This document shows, piece after piece, positions 1-10,597 of a DNA stretch of 64,000 nucleotides. Made by a program: the position numbers and the translations under genes. Source of the DNA: Chthonomonadaceae bacterium (GTDB taxonomy: Bacteria; Armatimonadota; Fimbriimonadia; Fimbriimonadales; Fimbriimonadaceae); contig CP054189.1 of assembly GCA_015709495.1 (NCBI GenBank), positions 868,001 to 932,000 of the forward strand, in the 5' to 3' direction. The first letter of the stretch is position 1. The number at the start of each line of letters is the position of its first letter. The notes beneath the pieces are model-generated. The model saw only the letters and a list, made by a program, of their open reading frames with translations. It made no database searches and had not been told where the DNA came from.

Positions 1-46
1 CTCGTCGAGCGAGAGCCGAACCCTAAATGGGTGCTCGCCCCCCTTT

Positions 47-1560
<1,514 letters not shown>

Positions 1561-1587
1561 CCTTGCGGTTGGGAGCGGTGTTGTGGC

Positions 1588-4029
1588 TCAGTTCTCGGCC
1601 TCGTAGTGGACCCACTTCGGGGCAAGCTTGAGTTGAATCGCCGTCAGGATCAGGATGATCGCAAACAGCAACCACGCGAAAGCGCTTGCGTAGCCCATCT
1701 TGAAGTAAGAGAAACCGTTGACGAACAGGTGGTATACCGGCACGAGAAGAGAATCAGCGGGGCCAGGGGTCCCGTCGGGGGTTCTCATCACGTAGACTCG
1801 GTCGAACTCTTGCAGCGAGCCGATGATCCCCATCACGAGGTTGAAGAAAATGATCGGACTAAGCTGGGGGAGGGTCACAGTCCAGAACTGCTGCCGGGGG
1901 TTCGCTCCGTCGATCGCAGCCGCCTCGTAGAGCGAGGTAGGGATTCCCTTCAACCCCGCCAACCACAGAATCATCCCGCTCCCCGCACCCCAAACTCCCA
2001 TCAGGATCAGAGCGGGCTTGGCCCATGCCTCAGCGTTGATCCATCCGGGAACGGGAGTCCCGAACCACTCCGAAACCGTCGCGAGCCATACGGCGTTGAT
2101 GAGTCCCTTATTGGGGTCGCCCGAAAGAAGCCATGCCCAAAGGACCGCGCTGGCGATCGTGGGGACGATGGCTGGCATATAGAAGAAGGTCCTGTAGTAA
2201 CGGAGGCCGCGCACAGCGGAGTTGAGCAGCAGAGCGATGGAAAGGCCGGTCAGGAGGCTGAGTGGCACCCCGACCCCCGCCAAGTACGCCGCGTTCGCCA
2301 GCGACTTCTTCACGTTGGGCCAATCCGCCGTAAACAGGTCCGCGAAGTTATCGGTCCCCACCCACCTGGGTTCGCTCAAAACCGGGTAGTGCGTAAAACT
2401 AAGAACGAGGGAGGCGATCATGGGCCCAAGCGTCAGGATGCCAAAGCCCACAAGCCAAGGGGAGATCAGTAGGTAGCCCCATCTTGCGCTTTGCCGCGAG
2501 AGTCGGCCCACCCGCTCCCTTCGCGTTCGGACGACAAACCAAGCCACCGCTGCGCCCCCAAGGAACACCCCGAATCCGACCAGTACGAACGGACTGGCGG
2601 GCGGGTATTGCTCCATGCGAAAGAACTCGTCGATCTCCCTCTGAACGACCGCCTGGCCCGCCTTCAGGGCGCGTTCGGGGGGCGAGAGCTTCAGGCAAGC
2701 TCGTTCAGTCGCACGGACGTGCTCGTCCCAGAGAATCTGGCCGACGAAGGTCACAGGCCGAATCTTCGCCGCGGGGGCGAGATCGACATGAACTTGCAGG
2801 GCGTCGGCGAACTTGGCTTGCTTGGGCTTGAGCTGGAGGAAAATGATCTCGTTGGCCTCCCGATGGGCGTTCTGTCGCGGGATCGAAAGCCGTCCGCGTT
2901 TTTCCTCCCAATCCCTCTGGGCCTCGGCTTCGAGAAGCCTGCCCTCCAAGCTGGTCATCCATTTCACGAATCGCCAAGCCTGCTCGGGATGGCGGGCCCC
3001 TTCTGGGATGGCGAGCGAAAACCCGCCGCTCCACGTGACGAATCGTTCGGTTTCGCCCGCGAATTCGCCCTGCAATCGGTACCTGTCTTCCGGAACCGGG
3101 GGAGGGGCTACCCCAAAATCCAGTTGCGGGCCGTAGCGCGCGAGGTTGGCGAGAATCCAGTCGCCGTCGATCTTCATCGCGACTTTGCCGACGATAAAGG
3201 GATCGTTCATGTTGGACTGAAATCCTGACTGGAAGCTGAGCGCCTTCTCATAGCCGCCCACGACCTCATACCCCTCGACCATGAACTGAAGCGCTTTCGC
3301 GGATTCGGGAGTGAAGAGGGTACACGTCCGCCCGTCAGGGCTCATGAACTCGGCGCCTTGTTGGAAGGCATAGAGATAGAGCCACGAGTTGCCGAAGTTC
3401 GGGAGAAAGCCCGCTTGGCGCAGCGTCCCGTCGGCGTTGTGCTGGGTGAGGACCTTGCTGTAGGCCAGAAGCTCCTCCCAAGTTCGAGGCGGGCGACTGG
3501 GGTCGAGCCCAGCCTTGCGAAGGGCGGCTGCGTTCTCGCGGAAGATGTTCTTGTTCCAGTAGAGCGCCCGGTTGTCGAAGGAGGTCGGGATCGCGAAAAC
3601 GCCTTTGCGGTAGCTCACTTCGGCCCACGTCTCCGGGTAGTACTGCTCCGGCCGAGGGGAAAGGGGATCGGTTTCCATGTCCCGCTCGATGTAGGGTGAG
3701 AGGTCCAGGAACGCGCCTCGGCTGGCCCAGTCGCCGATGGTGAAGCGATCCTGGCGAATCACGTCGGGCGGCGCCTTGCCTACGATGCTCGTCATGAGCT
3801 TCTGCGGGTTCATCGCTCCGGCGCCCATGCTGAGCATCCGCACCCTCACGTCAGGATTGCGGCGCTCAAACTCTCGAACCGCAGCCTCCAGACCCTTGGT
3901 CTCCGGCCCGAAGCCCTGCCCCCACACGTGGAGTTCGACAGGGTCGCTGCCCCACGCCCCAACAGTGGCGCAGAAGAGAGCCCCGATCGTTCCCCAATGG
4001 GTCAGCCGCCAGACCATCGCCGCACTCAT
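1588..4029 (-). CDS. Fused sugar-type ABC solute-binding protein and inner-membrane permease
   Basis: An 813-residue two-part protein. Residues about 1-25 form a signal-like segment (a start at residue 5, ATG 4017, would give a cleaner one). Residues about 30-450 resemble family 1 extracellular solute-binding proteins of carbohydrate importers. One extra membrane segment lies near 476-496. The C-terminal 300 residues are a MalF/UgpA-like permease with about six membrane spans and the EAA loop (EAAAIDGANPRQQF, near 700) that docks on the ATPase. Its role is probably import of a sugar or sugar derivative, with the binding domain tethered outside. No second permease or ATPase gene lies next to it, so partners must be encoded elsewhere. 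The substrate cannot be read from the sequence. Confidence 0.85.
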   Translation of the reverse strand: MSAAMVWRLTHWGTIGALFCATVGAWGSDPVELHVWGQGFGPETKGLEAAVREFERRNPDVRVRMLSMGAGAMNPQKLMTSIVGKAPPDVIRQDRFTIGDWASRGAFLDLSPYIERDMETDPLSPRPEQYYPETWAEVSYRKGVFAIPTSFDNRALYWNKNIFRENAAALRKAGLDPSRPPRTWEELLAYSKVLTQHNADGTLRQAGFLPNFGNSWLYLYAFQQGAEFMSPDGRTCTLFTPESAKALQFMVEGYEVVGGYEKALSFQSGFQSNMNDPFIVGKVAMKIDGDWILANLARYGPQLDFGVAPPPVPEDRYRLQGEFAGETERFVTWSGGFSLAIPEGARHPEQAWRFVKWMTSLEGRLLEAEAQRDWEEKRGRLSIPRQNAHREANEIIFLQLKPKQAKFADALQVHVDLAPAAKIRPVTFVGQILWDEHVRATERACLKLSPPERALKAGQAVVQREIDEFFRMEQYPPASPFVLVGFGVFLGGAAVAWFVVRTRRERVGRLSRQSARWGYLLISPWLVGFGILTLGPMIASLVLSFTHYPVLSEPRWVGTDNFADLFTADWPNVKKSLANAAYLAGVGVPLSLLTGLSIALLLNSAVRGLRYYRTFFYMPAIVPTIASAVLWAWLLSGDPNKGLINAVWLATVSEWFGTPVPGWINAEAWAKPALILMGVWGAGSGMILWLAGLKGIPTSLYEAAAIDGANPRQQFWTVTLPQLSPIIFFNLVMGIIGSLQEFDRVYVMRTPDGTPGPADSLLVPVYHLFVNGFSYFKMGYASAFAWLLFAIILILTAIQLKLAPKWVHYEAEN

Positions 4030-4060
4030 TCTACAGCGGATCGCTGGGTGGCATCGGGTT

Positions 4061-5497
4061 TTAGGGAACGGGAGGTGGGGTGCGTCCAGCGCGAGACCCT
4101 TTGCGCGACATCTCGACTAAGTTTCGGCGAGCATCCACCGCCGGTCCCGGTTGCGTCAGCGAGGCGTCGAGAAGGTAGTCCTTGCGATACTTGAGCGCAG
4201 CCGCGATGTCCCGCTCATACCGGCTGAGGTCCTTCAGCTCCTTGGCGTTGCACTCCTCCGCACAGAAAGCGATCACCTCGGCCAAGGGATCGAGCTTGCC
4301 GGTGTTCACCTTGCGGTCCATGAGAATCGCCATCGCCGACTCGCTCTTGATGAAATCCGAAACTTTGCCCGAGAGCGACCGGCCATCTGACAGCGTTACG
4401 GAAACCGCGTCGTTTGCAGGGTAGTACTGCTCCTTCGCCACGGCGATTTGGGCCACGCGAAAAGCGCGGCTCACCTGACCCGCCCGCTGAAACACGGCGA
4501 TCAGGCGCTTGTCGTCGATGATCGCTTGCGCCGCTCGCGGACCCCACAGTTCTTCACCGTTCAGCAAACTGATCGCCGCGAGTTGGCCCGAACGCGTCAC
4601 GTCGATTCCCAACCTGCGAAAGTGGGTCTGAAACTCGTTTGGCTTTTCCGACTTGAGCTTGAGGAGCACCTGACCCAGCGACCCGGCGCCTCCACTCAGA
4701 CAAGCGAACTGAATGAATCCAACGGACACGAAACCGGTGTCGTACGTGTTGACCGACTCGAACCCCCCCTCGAGTAGCGAGACGACGGCCATCACGCGCC
4801 GCTCCGAAGCCGTCACGCCCGCTTCCTCAAACAAGCGCTCAAGCTCGGCGGGAGCCATGTCCCGGACCCGGTTTCCCGCATGCATCACTCCTTGGGGGAA
4901 TCTGTAGTAGGCGTACCGTGGGCGCATGTTGGGGTTATCCACATAATCGATCTGTACGCCGTCGTCGAAGCGAATTCTGTGGGCCGAGGGGCTGACGACG
5001 TCGGCGAATGGAGGCGGCTCGCCAGCCAGATCGAAGAGCGCAGCGGGGATCGGACCCGGATTCGGTGGCTGAGGCTCGTCAAACGCGGGCTTCCGACCCT
5101 GCCGTTGAGCGTTGCGCTCCTCGGAAGTCTTGCCCGCTTGCCAGCGGTCCCACGCCACGCGGGCGTCGATCCAGTTCTCCCAACCCTGCTGTTCGGGCGT
5201 TAGGGGTGGCGGAACCTCACCGGGAGGGGTCTTGGGGAGATTCAATGCCTTGCGGTAATCCCAGAGCCACTTGGACGCCTTCTCGCTGAGCCTAACCTGC
5301 CACACGCCCACCTTCGAGGCGTTGGAAGGAAGGGACGACGCGTACCTCTCCGGATTCGCCCAGTACTCCAAGACCTTCAGCCGCTCGTCACGGGTAAAGA
5401 GGGGTTCCTGAAGAGGCTCCTGCGGGGTTGCGCCGATGGCAAGCAGCCCCACGAAGGCCGCGCCACTCCATCCGATCCGCGACATCCAGCAACGCAT
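4061..5497 (-). CDS. Secreted protein of unknown function, possibly lysozyme-fold
   Basis: A 478-residue protein with a hydrophobic signal-like N-terminus (residues about 10-25). I do not recognise the family. A Pro-rich section (about 90-150) precedes a likely globular domain (about 215-350). That domain contains a segment reading SLLEGGFESVNTYDTGFVSVGFIQFA, in which an acidic residue is followed by Gly-rich turns and a Q-F-A element, as in some peptidoglycan- or chitosan-cleaving enzymes. That resemblance is weak. The C-terminus is basic. The gene has its own candidate -10 five bases before the start and lies between hslU and the ABC fusion on the same strand. Confidence 0.7.
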   Translation of the reverse strand: MRCWMSRIGWSGAAFVGLLAIGATPQEPLQEPLFTRDERLKVLEYWANPERYASSLPSNASKVGVWQVRLSEKASKWLWDYRKALNLPKTPPGEVPPPLTPEQQGWENWIDARVAWDRWQAGKTSEERNAQRQGRKPAFDEPQPPNPGPIPAALFDLAGEPPPFADVVSPSAHRIRFDDGVQIDYVDNPNMRPRYAYYRFPQGVMHAGNRVRDMAPAELERLFEEAGVTASERRVMAVVSLLEGGFESVNTYDTGFVSVGFIQFACLSGGAGSLGQVLLKLKSEKPNEFQTHFRRLGIDVTRSGQLAAISLLNGEELWGPRAAQAIIDDKRLIAVFQRAGQVSRAFRVAQIAVAKEQYYPANDAVSVTLSDGRSLSGKVSDFIKSESAMAILMDRKVNTGKLDPLAEVIAFCAEECNAKELKDLSRYERDIAAALKYRKDYLLDASLTQPGPAVDARRNLVEMSRKGSRAGRTPPPVP

Positions 5498-5502
5498 AGT
5501 CC

Positions 5503-5508
5503 ATTATC
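5503..5508 (-). promoter_or_regulatory. Candidate leaderless -10 (GATAAT)
   Basis: GATAAT lies 5 nt before the ATG at 5497, and there is no Shine-Dalgarno between the two. Confidence 0.45.
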
Positions 5509-5555
5509 CCTCGAATTTCTGCGGGCGCCCGGCCTTCGCTCCTTGACGAGACGCC

Positions 5556-7013
5556 CTACAGAATGTATCGGCTCAAATCGACGTCTTGGATGAGACTCGC
5601 CAGCCGCTGTCGCACAAATTCAGGAGTCACATGGACCTTCTTTTCCTTCGTATCGGGCGCATCGAACAAGGGTTCTTCGAGCAGCTTCTCGAGGAGGGTG
5701 TGCAACCTGCGCGCGCCGATGTTCTCGACCCGGTTGTTGACCTCGGTCGCCATTCTTGCGATCTCATCGAGCGCCGCGTCGTCGAAAGCCAAGCTGACGC
5801 CGTCGGCCTCAAGCAGCTTTTGGTATTGCTTGGTCAGCGCGTTCTTGGGTTCGCGCAGAATCCGCTGGAAGTCGCTCTCGGTGAGGGACTCGAGTTCGAC
5901 GCGGATCGGGAGTCGGCCCTGAAGCTCAGGGATGAGATCGCTGGGCTTGGACATGTGAAACGCGCCCGCGCAAATGAAAAGGGTGTGGTCGGTTCGAACG
6001 GGGCCAAACTTAGTCTGCACGGTCGAGCCTTCGATGATCGGCAAAAGGTCGCGCTGAACTCCCTCGCGCGAGACATCCGGGCCAGCCCCGCCCGACTTGG
6101 CTGCGACCTTGTCGATCTCGTCGAGGAATACGATTCCGGTCTGTTCGGTGCGTTGGATCGCCTCGCGATGGACGCTCTGCCGGTCGATCATCCGCTGGGC
6201 TTCTTGCTGAAAGAGGACGTCCCTGGCTTCGGCTACGGTCAGCGAACGGGTGGTCTTCCGTGGGGGAAACGGGCTCATAACGTTGCCAATGTCGAGACCC
6301 ATCTCCTCCATCCCTTGCGGGCTGAACACCTGCACGAACGGGTTGGTGGATTCTTCCACTTCGATCTCTACCGGTTCGTTATCGAGTTCCCCGCTCCGCA
6401 GCCGCTTGAGGAGCCGTGCCCTGCGCCGCTTGCGCTTTCGCTGCTCCTCGGCAGGGTCCAAGGGCTGCTCCGGTTCAACGGGCTCGTCGGGATAGCCATC
6501 GTCCATCTTCGAGCCAAAAATCTCATACGCTCGCTGAAGAATGTTCGCCGGGGTGAACTCCTCGCTCGTTTCCTCGGGAGCCTCAAAGGCGGGGTCAAGC
6601 AGGTTCGCAAGCTTCTCCAACGTTCGCTCTTCGGCTAGGGGCCGAATCTGTTCGACTCGCTCCTGCTCGACCAGCCGGACCGCGCTCGCCACAAGGTCCC
6701 GAATGATCGACTCCACGTCGCGGCCTACATACCCGACCTCGGTGAACTTGGTGGCCTCGACCTTGATGAAGGGGGCGCGGGCCAGTTGGGCGAGCCTCCG
6801 CGCGATTTCCGTCTTTCCCACGCCGGTCGGGCCGATCATCAGGATGTTCTTGGGAAGGATGTCCTCGCGGTCCGAGGGTGCAAGCTGCTGGCGACGCCAC
6901 CGGTTACGCAGCGCTACGGCGACGGCCTTCTTCGCAGCGTCTTGGCCGATGATGTACTTGTCGAGTTCGCCGACGATCTGCTTGGGCGTAAGGTCCTCGA
7001 TGGGTAGGCTCAT
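5556..7013 (-). CDS. hslU: HslU, ATPase/unfoldase subunit of the HslUV protease
   Basis: AAA+ Clp-family unfoldase that feeds substrates to the HslV peptidase in the cytoplasm. The 485 residues carry Walker A GPTGVGKT (61-68), the adjacent EATKFTEVGYVGRDVES segment, Walker B GIVFLDEIDK, and a sensor-2 region (ENIGARRLHTLLEKLLEE). The C-terminal LSRYIL tail is the part that inserts into HslV. The charged middle (about 180-230) is the I-domain. AGGGAGC precedes the ATG. The usual partner hslV is not adjacent: upstream is a methyltransferase gene. Confidence 0.97.
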   Translation of the reverse strand: MSLPIEDLTPKQIVGELDKYIIGQDAAKKAVAVALRNRWRRQQLAPSDREDILPKNILMIGPTGVGKTEIARRLAQLARAPFIKVEATKFTEVGYVGRDVESIIRDLVASAVRLVEQERVEQIRPLAEERTLEKLANLLDPAFEAPEETSEEFTPANILQRAYEIFGSKMDDGYPDEPVEPEQPLDPAEEQRKRKRRRARLLKRLRSGELDNEPVEIEVEESTNPFVQVFSPQGMEEMGLDIGNVMSPFPPRKTTRSLTVAEARDVLFQQEAQRMIDRQSVHREAIQRTEQTGIVFLDEIDKVAAKSGGAGPDVSREGVQRDLLPIIEGSTVQTKFGPVRTDHTLFICAGAFHMSKPSDLIPELQGRLPIRVELESLTESDFQRILREPKNALTKQYQKLLEADGVSLAFDDAALDEIARMATEVNNRVENIGARRLHTLLEKLLEEPLFDAPDTKEKKVHVTPEFVRQRLASLIQDVDLSRYIL

Positions 7014-7046
7014 GCTCCCTCTAGACTACCGGAGCCGCACGCCCAG

Positions 7047-7805
7047 CTACTCAAGCGACTTGAATCCCAGAACTTCCATGCGCTTCGAATCGGGTCCGAA
7101 CAGGCCGCCGTCCACATCGCGAACCGACACATCCGCAAAACCCGCCGTCCGCATCGCTTCCATGATCTCATCAGGCTCAAACATGCGGTAGCGAAACGTC
7201 AACGACCTTCGAGAGCCCCCGCGTACGAGCGTCCGGACGACCACCTGGACCGGATCGTCCCATTCGGAAACGAACTCATCGCGCAGGAAGTCCTCGCCAA
7301 TCGCAAACTCATACGCTCGCTTCGATTCGGCGATGTGGCGAGCCCGGTTGGTCAGGTCGAGAAGGAGGATCCCTCCGGGCTTGAGCAGCCGAAAGCACTT
7401 CGCGAGGATCTCCTTGTTGCACTCCTCTTCGAAGTGGCCGAAGGTGTTGAACCACAAGAAAGCCCTGTCGAACTCGCCCTCCCACGCCAAGTCGCGGACG
7501 TCGCCCAGAATGTACCGGACCTCGAACCCCCGTTCCGAGGCGTCCCGGCAGGCTAAATCGACGAGCGTGGGGCTGAGGTCGATTCCCGTTACGACGCATC
7601 CCGCTTCGGCGAGCCGGTTCGAAAGGCGGCCCTCGCCACACCCGACATCCAGAACGGACATCCCGTAATCGATCCCCAGCAGGTCCCACAGCATTGCAGC
7701 ATGGGCGTCGGAGATGTCATTCGTGAACAGCGCCGAATGAAAGTAGGCGTAGTCGTCGTCGAAGAGCGCTGCCAAGTCGTAAAGCTGGCCGCGCGGGCCT
7801 TCCAT
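7047..7805 (-). CDS. SAM-dependent methyltransferase
   Basis: Class I methyltransferase of 252 residues. Motif I (VLDVGCGEGRLSNRLAEAG) is near residue 55, then GIDLSP with the acidic residue that binds the SAM ribose, GDVRDL, and a post-motif region LLKPGGILLLDLTN. The substrate is unknown, and the arrangement resembles small-molecule or ubiquinone-type methyltransferases. It lies between hslU (33 nt downstream) and the cysteine desulfurase gene, and may have its own start point. Confidence 0.88.
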   Translation of the reverse strand: MEGPRGQLYDLAALFDDDYAYFHSALFTNDISDAHAAMLWDLLGIDYGMSVLDVGCGEGRLSNRLAEAGCVVTGIDLSPTLVDLACRDASERGFEVRYILGDVRDLAWEGEFDRAFLWFNTFGHFEEECNKEILAKCFRLLKPGGILLLDLTNRARHIAESKRAYEFAIGEDFLRDEFVSEWDDPVQVVVRTLVRGGSRRSLTFRYRMFEPDEIMEAMRTAGFADVSVRDVDGGLFGPDSKRMEVLGFKSLE

Positions 7806-7810
7806 ATCCC

Positions 7811-7816
7811 ACTATA
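7811..7816 (-). promoter_or_regulatory. Candidate leaderless -10 (TATAGT)
   Basis: TATAGT lies 5 nt before the methyltransferase ATG at 7805 and overlaps the stop of the upstream cysteine desulfurase gene. Confidence 0.4.
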
Positions 7817-9002
7817 GCCGCCCGGAGTGACGTGCCGCCCGCCGCACGGTGGCGATGGCCTCGACAAGTCGGGCCGCGGCTTCGACCCCGTCTTGCTCGC
7901 TGTTCGAGTGGCCAAACGAAAACCTCAAGCCCTCCTTCGATTCCGCGGAGGTCAACCCGGCCGCCTGCATCACATGGCTGGGTTCGAGGCTGCCCGAACT
8001 GCAGGCCGCGCCCGCTCCCGCGCTCACGCCCAACTGGTCGAGGACGACGAGGACGGACTCGGCGGCGACGCCCTCGAAGCGAAGGTGGCAGAACCCGGGC
8101 AACACGCTCGGACCGTGATCGGTGGTGAACCGGAGCCCGTCAGGCCTCGCCTCAAGAAGCCGGCGCACGAAGGCGTCTCTCGCGCTCCTCGCAGCGTCTG
8201 AGAGTGGGGCAGAGGAAGCGAACGAACGGATCGCTGCAGCAAATCCCACGATGCCCGCGACGTTGGGCGTCCCCGCCCGAAGTTCGCGCTCTTGTCCGCC
8301 CCCGACCGTTAGAGGCTGGAGCCGGACCCCGGCCCGAACATAAAGTGCCGCTGCGCCCTTGGGACCTCCGACCTTATGTGCTGAAATCGCGAGAAGGTCC
8401 GCGCCCAGCGAACTTGCGGTGAAGGTGACCTTGCCGAACGATTGAACCGCATCACAGAAGAAAGTCGCACCTGCTTCGTGAGCCCTCTCGGCGATCGGGG
8501 CGACCTCCTGAACCGCGCCGAACTCGTTGTTGGCGTGCATCGCGGCAACCAGAAGCACGTCCTCAGCGAGGCGGCCCTCCAGAGCCTTCAAGTTGACCCG
8601 AGCCCATCGGTCGACCTCAGCGAACTCAACTCGGTAGCCCAACCTTTCCAGAAGGCCGCGAGTCTCGATCACGCAATGGTGTTCCGCGGCGCCCAGAATC
8701 ACTCGATTGCGTCGGGGGTCCGGGTTCGCCAGCGCGAGGCCCAGAATCGCCAAGTTCGCGCTTTCGGTGCCACTCGATGTAAAGATCACCTCGCCGAATT
8801 CGCACCCCAATGCGCTTGCGACGCACTCCCTTGCCTCGTCGAGCGCGGCCGCGACACGCCTTCCGTGCGAGTGGAGGCTGCTTGGGTTGCCAAACTCCGG
8901 CCCCAAAAAAGGGAGCATCGCCTGCCGCGCCTCTTCCCTCATCGGAGTCGTTGCCGCATGATCGGCGTAGATCGCGCGCTCCCTTGGGCCACGAGGGCTC
9001 AT
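7812..9002 (-). CDS. Cysteine desulfurase (NifS/IscS-like)
   Basis: PLP enzyme that takes sulfur from cysteine as a persulfide for Fe-S clusters or tRNA thiolation. In the 396-residue product, YADHAATTPM is the N-terminal class-V aminotransferase signature. SAHKVGGPKG holds the PLP-binding lysine, and GAGAACSSGS holds the active cysteine in a loop of the NifS/IscS type. The start at 9002 is chosen because its ATG overlaps the TGA of the upstream glycosyltransferase gene (ATGA), a translational-coupling arrangement. The longer frame to 9065 has no family support. No iscU or mnmA is adjacent. Confidence 0.93.
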   Translation of the reverse strand: MSPRGPRERAIYADHAATTPMREEARQAMLPFLGPEFGNPSSLHSHGRRVAAALDEARECVASALGCEFGEVIFTSSGTESANLAILGLALANPDPRRNRVILGAAEHHCVIETRGLLERLGYRVEFAEVDRWARVNLKALEGRLAEDVLLVAAMHANNEFGAVQEVAPIAERAHEAGATFFCDAVQSFGKVTFTASSLGADLLAISAHKVGGPKGAAALYVRAGVRLQPLTVGGGQERELRAGTPNVAGIVGFAAAIRSFASSAPLSDAARSARDAFVRRLLEARPDGLRFTTDHGPSVLPGFCHLRFEGVAAESVLVVLDQLGVSAGAGAACSSGSLEPSHVMQAAGLTSAESKEGLRFSFGHSNSEQDGVEAAARLVEAIATVRRAARHSGRL

Positions 9003-9913
9003 CCCAACCTCCGAAACACGCCTGCGGGGAAGTAGGTCGCCAGCCACCGCACATAGCTCTTCCAACGGCCAGGCGACATGCGAATCGACCTCGCGTACGC
9101 TCTTCTCGCCTCAGCGGGCTTGCCGTTGAGCTTGCAGACGGTTCCCAAACACGCTTCGTTGTGAGCCATTGCATGCCTGAGATCGTGGCCCTCGAGCCCC
9201 ATTTGGACGTACGAGGCGTATTGCGACCGAATCCACTTCCGAAGTCGCTCGTCGTCTTGCCATATTCGCTCGAGCTTGTGGCTTGCGTTCGCCCCATGAA
9301 CCCGATAGAACGTCAGGGGGAGATCGACGTACCCTACGGGGTAGGCGGCCGCGATCCGAAGCCACATTTCCCAATCCCCGGAGCCGAAATACTCCTCGTT
9401 GAACCCGCCGAGCCGCTCGAAGCACTCTCGCCGAACTAGGGCCGCGCTGGCGATGATCTTGTTGGCGTAGAGCAGGGCGGTCAGGACGTTCCCTTTGAGC
9501 GTCCTCGGGAACTCAAAACCGAGAGGCGAGCCTTCCAAACGGTTGCCCTGGCCGTCGATGAACCAGCCGTCGGTGTGGCAGAGGCCGATCGAAGGATCGC
9601 GCTCCATGAGTTCGACTTGCGCTCGGAGCTTCTCCGGCGCCCAAAGGTCGTCGTCGTTGAGGATCGCGACGTATTCTCCGGCGCACTCGGCAAGCCCCCG
9701 ATTGAGGCTGGCGTAGGTTCCCAGGTTCGATTCGTTGAAGAGTATCTTTAGGTCGGGCTGGGACAAAAGCCACTCCCTCGTGCCGTCCGACGAGCCGTCG
9801 TCGATGGCGATCACCTCGAAGTCGCCCAACGTTTGACCGCGGATCGAATCGACACATGGCCCGAGGAACTCGAGGTGGTTGTAGCAGGTGAGCAGTACGC
9901 TGACTTTGGGCAT
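8999..9913 (-). CDS. Family 2 glycosyltransferase
   Basis: Inverting GT-A fold transferase of 304 residues. It starts MPKVSVLLTCYNHLEFLGPCVDSI, the usual GT2 nucleotide-binding strand, and continues with IDDGSSDGTREWL. AILNDDDLW near residue 85 contains the metal-binding DxD-type motif. There are no transmembrane segments except perhaps a weak one. The C-terminal 80 residues are helical, with a TPR-like stretch (EACLGTVCKLNGKPAEARRAYARSI). It probably adds a sugar to a surface polysaccharide or glycoprotein. It abuts the lipoprotein gene with no gap and is coupled to the cysteine desulfurase gene. Confidence 0.92.
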   Translation of the reverse strand: MPKVSVLLTCYNHLEFLGPCVDSIRGQTLGDFEVIAIDDGSSDGTREWLLSQPDLKILFNESNLGTYASLNRGLAECAGEYVAILNDDDLWAPEKLRAQVELMERDPSIGLCHTDGWFIDGQGNRLEGSPLGFEFPRTLKGNVLTALLYANKIIASAALVRRECFERLGGFNEEYFGSGDWEMWLRIAAAYPVGYVDLPLTFYRVHGANASHKLERIWQDDERLRKWIRSQYASYVQMGLEGHDLRHAMAHNEACLGTVCKLNGKPAEARRAYARSIRMSPGRWKSYVRWLATYFPAGVFRRLG

Positions 9914-10597
9914 TTATTGCAGCCGAACTTCTACAGACCAATCGACGATGTCGAGGTCGGGGAGGGTGGTGTCGTTCTGGGGTTCTAAATCAAAAAACGT
10001 CTGATTGTTATAAATACCGCTAGTCCGCAACGACAGCGTCACGTATTGGTTGATCCCGGAGGGCACCAACGAGTTCCCAAGCGCGTCCCATTGCTTCGAG
10101 CCCGTCGCCCCTTGGGGCACGACGTCCATTGTGAGGAAGTTCACTTGGATAGACTCATACTGATCCAACATCGCGGCGGGAATGATCTGACTCAGGTCGA
10201 TTTCGAAGCGAATCCGCTTGGACCCCGGCAACACGTCCTCGTACACGATCGGGACCCCTATGGCGAAGTACTGAAGCAAGTTGGGGTCCTGAAACGCGTA
10301 CAGCAGGTAGTCAGGGGACTGATTGACGTCCCAGCGGACGAAGTGCGTCGCATTGCCCGCTACAAAGCCGTTGCCCCAGGGCGGCGCGATCACCGGGATC
10401 GGCCCGGTGTCGGGCGGATTCGGTTCTGTAGAAGGCCTGAGAGCTACGATATAGACATAATTTGGGTTAATCGTGCCCTGGACCTGCATGAGGAAGACCA
10501 ATCGCTTATCGTTGGGGAGCCCCCCGGAGCTTGGAAACTTCGCGCATGAGGCGCAGAACAGGAGAGCAGCCGCGACGAGCCCGATGCCGAACCTCAT
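9914..10597 (-). CDS. Putative lipoprotein of unknown function
   Basis: 227 residues, starting with a basic and then hydrophobic signal that ends LLFCASC, a slightly unusual lipobox with Cys at -3. The rest is beta-rich and includes a segment about line fits of values (NFLTMDVVPQGATGSKQWDALGNSLVPSG). I do not recognise a family. The ATG overlaps the stop of the zinc-ribbon gene by 4 nt, and its own stop touches the GT2 start codon, so the three genes are one transcript. Confidence 0.75.
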   Translation of the reverse strand: MRFGIGLVAAALLFCASCAKFPSSGGLPNDKRLVFLMQVQGTINPNYVYIVALRPSTEPNPPDTGPIPVIAPPWGNGFVAGNATHFVRWDVNQSPDYLLYAFQDPNLLQYFAIGVPIVYEDVLPGSKRIRFEIDLSQIIPAAMLDQYESIQVNFLTMDVVPQGATGSKQWDALGNSLVPSGINQYVTLSLRTSGIYNNQTFFDLEPQNDTTLPDLDIVDWSVEVRLQ

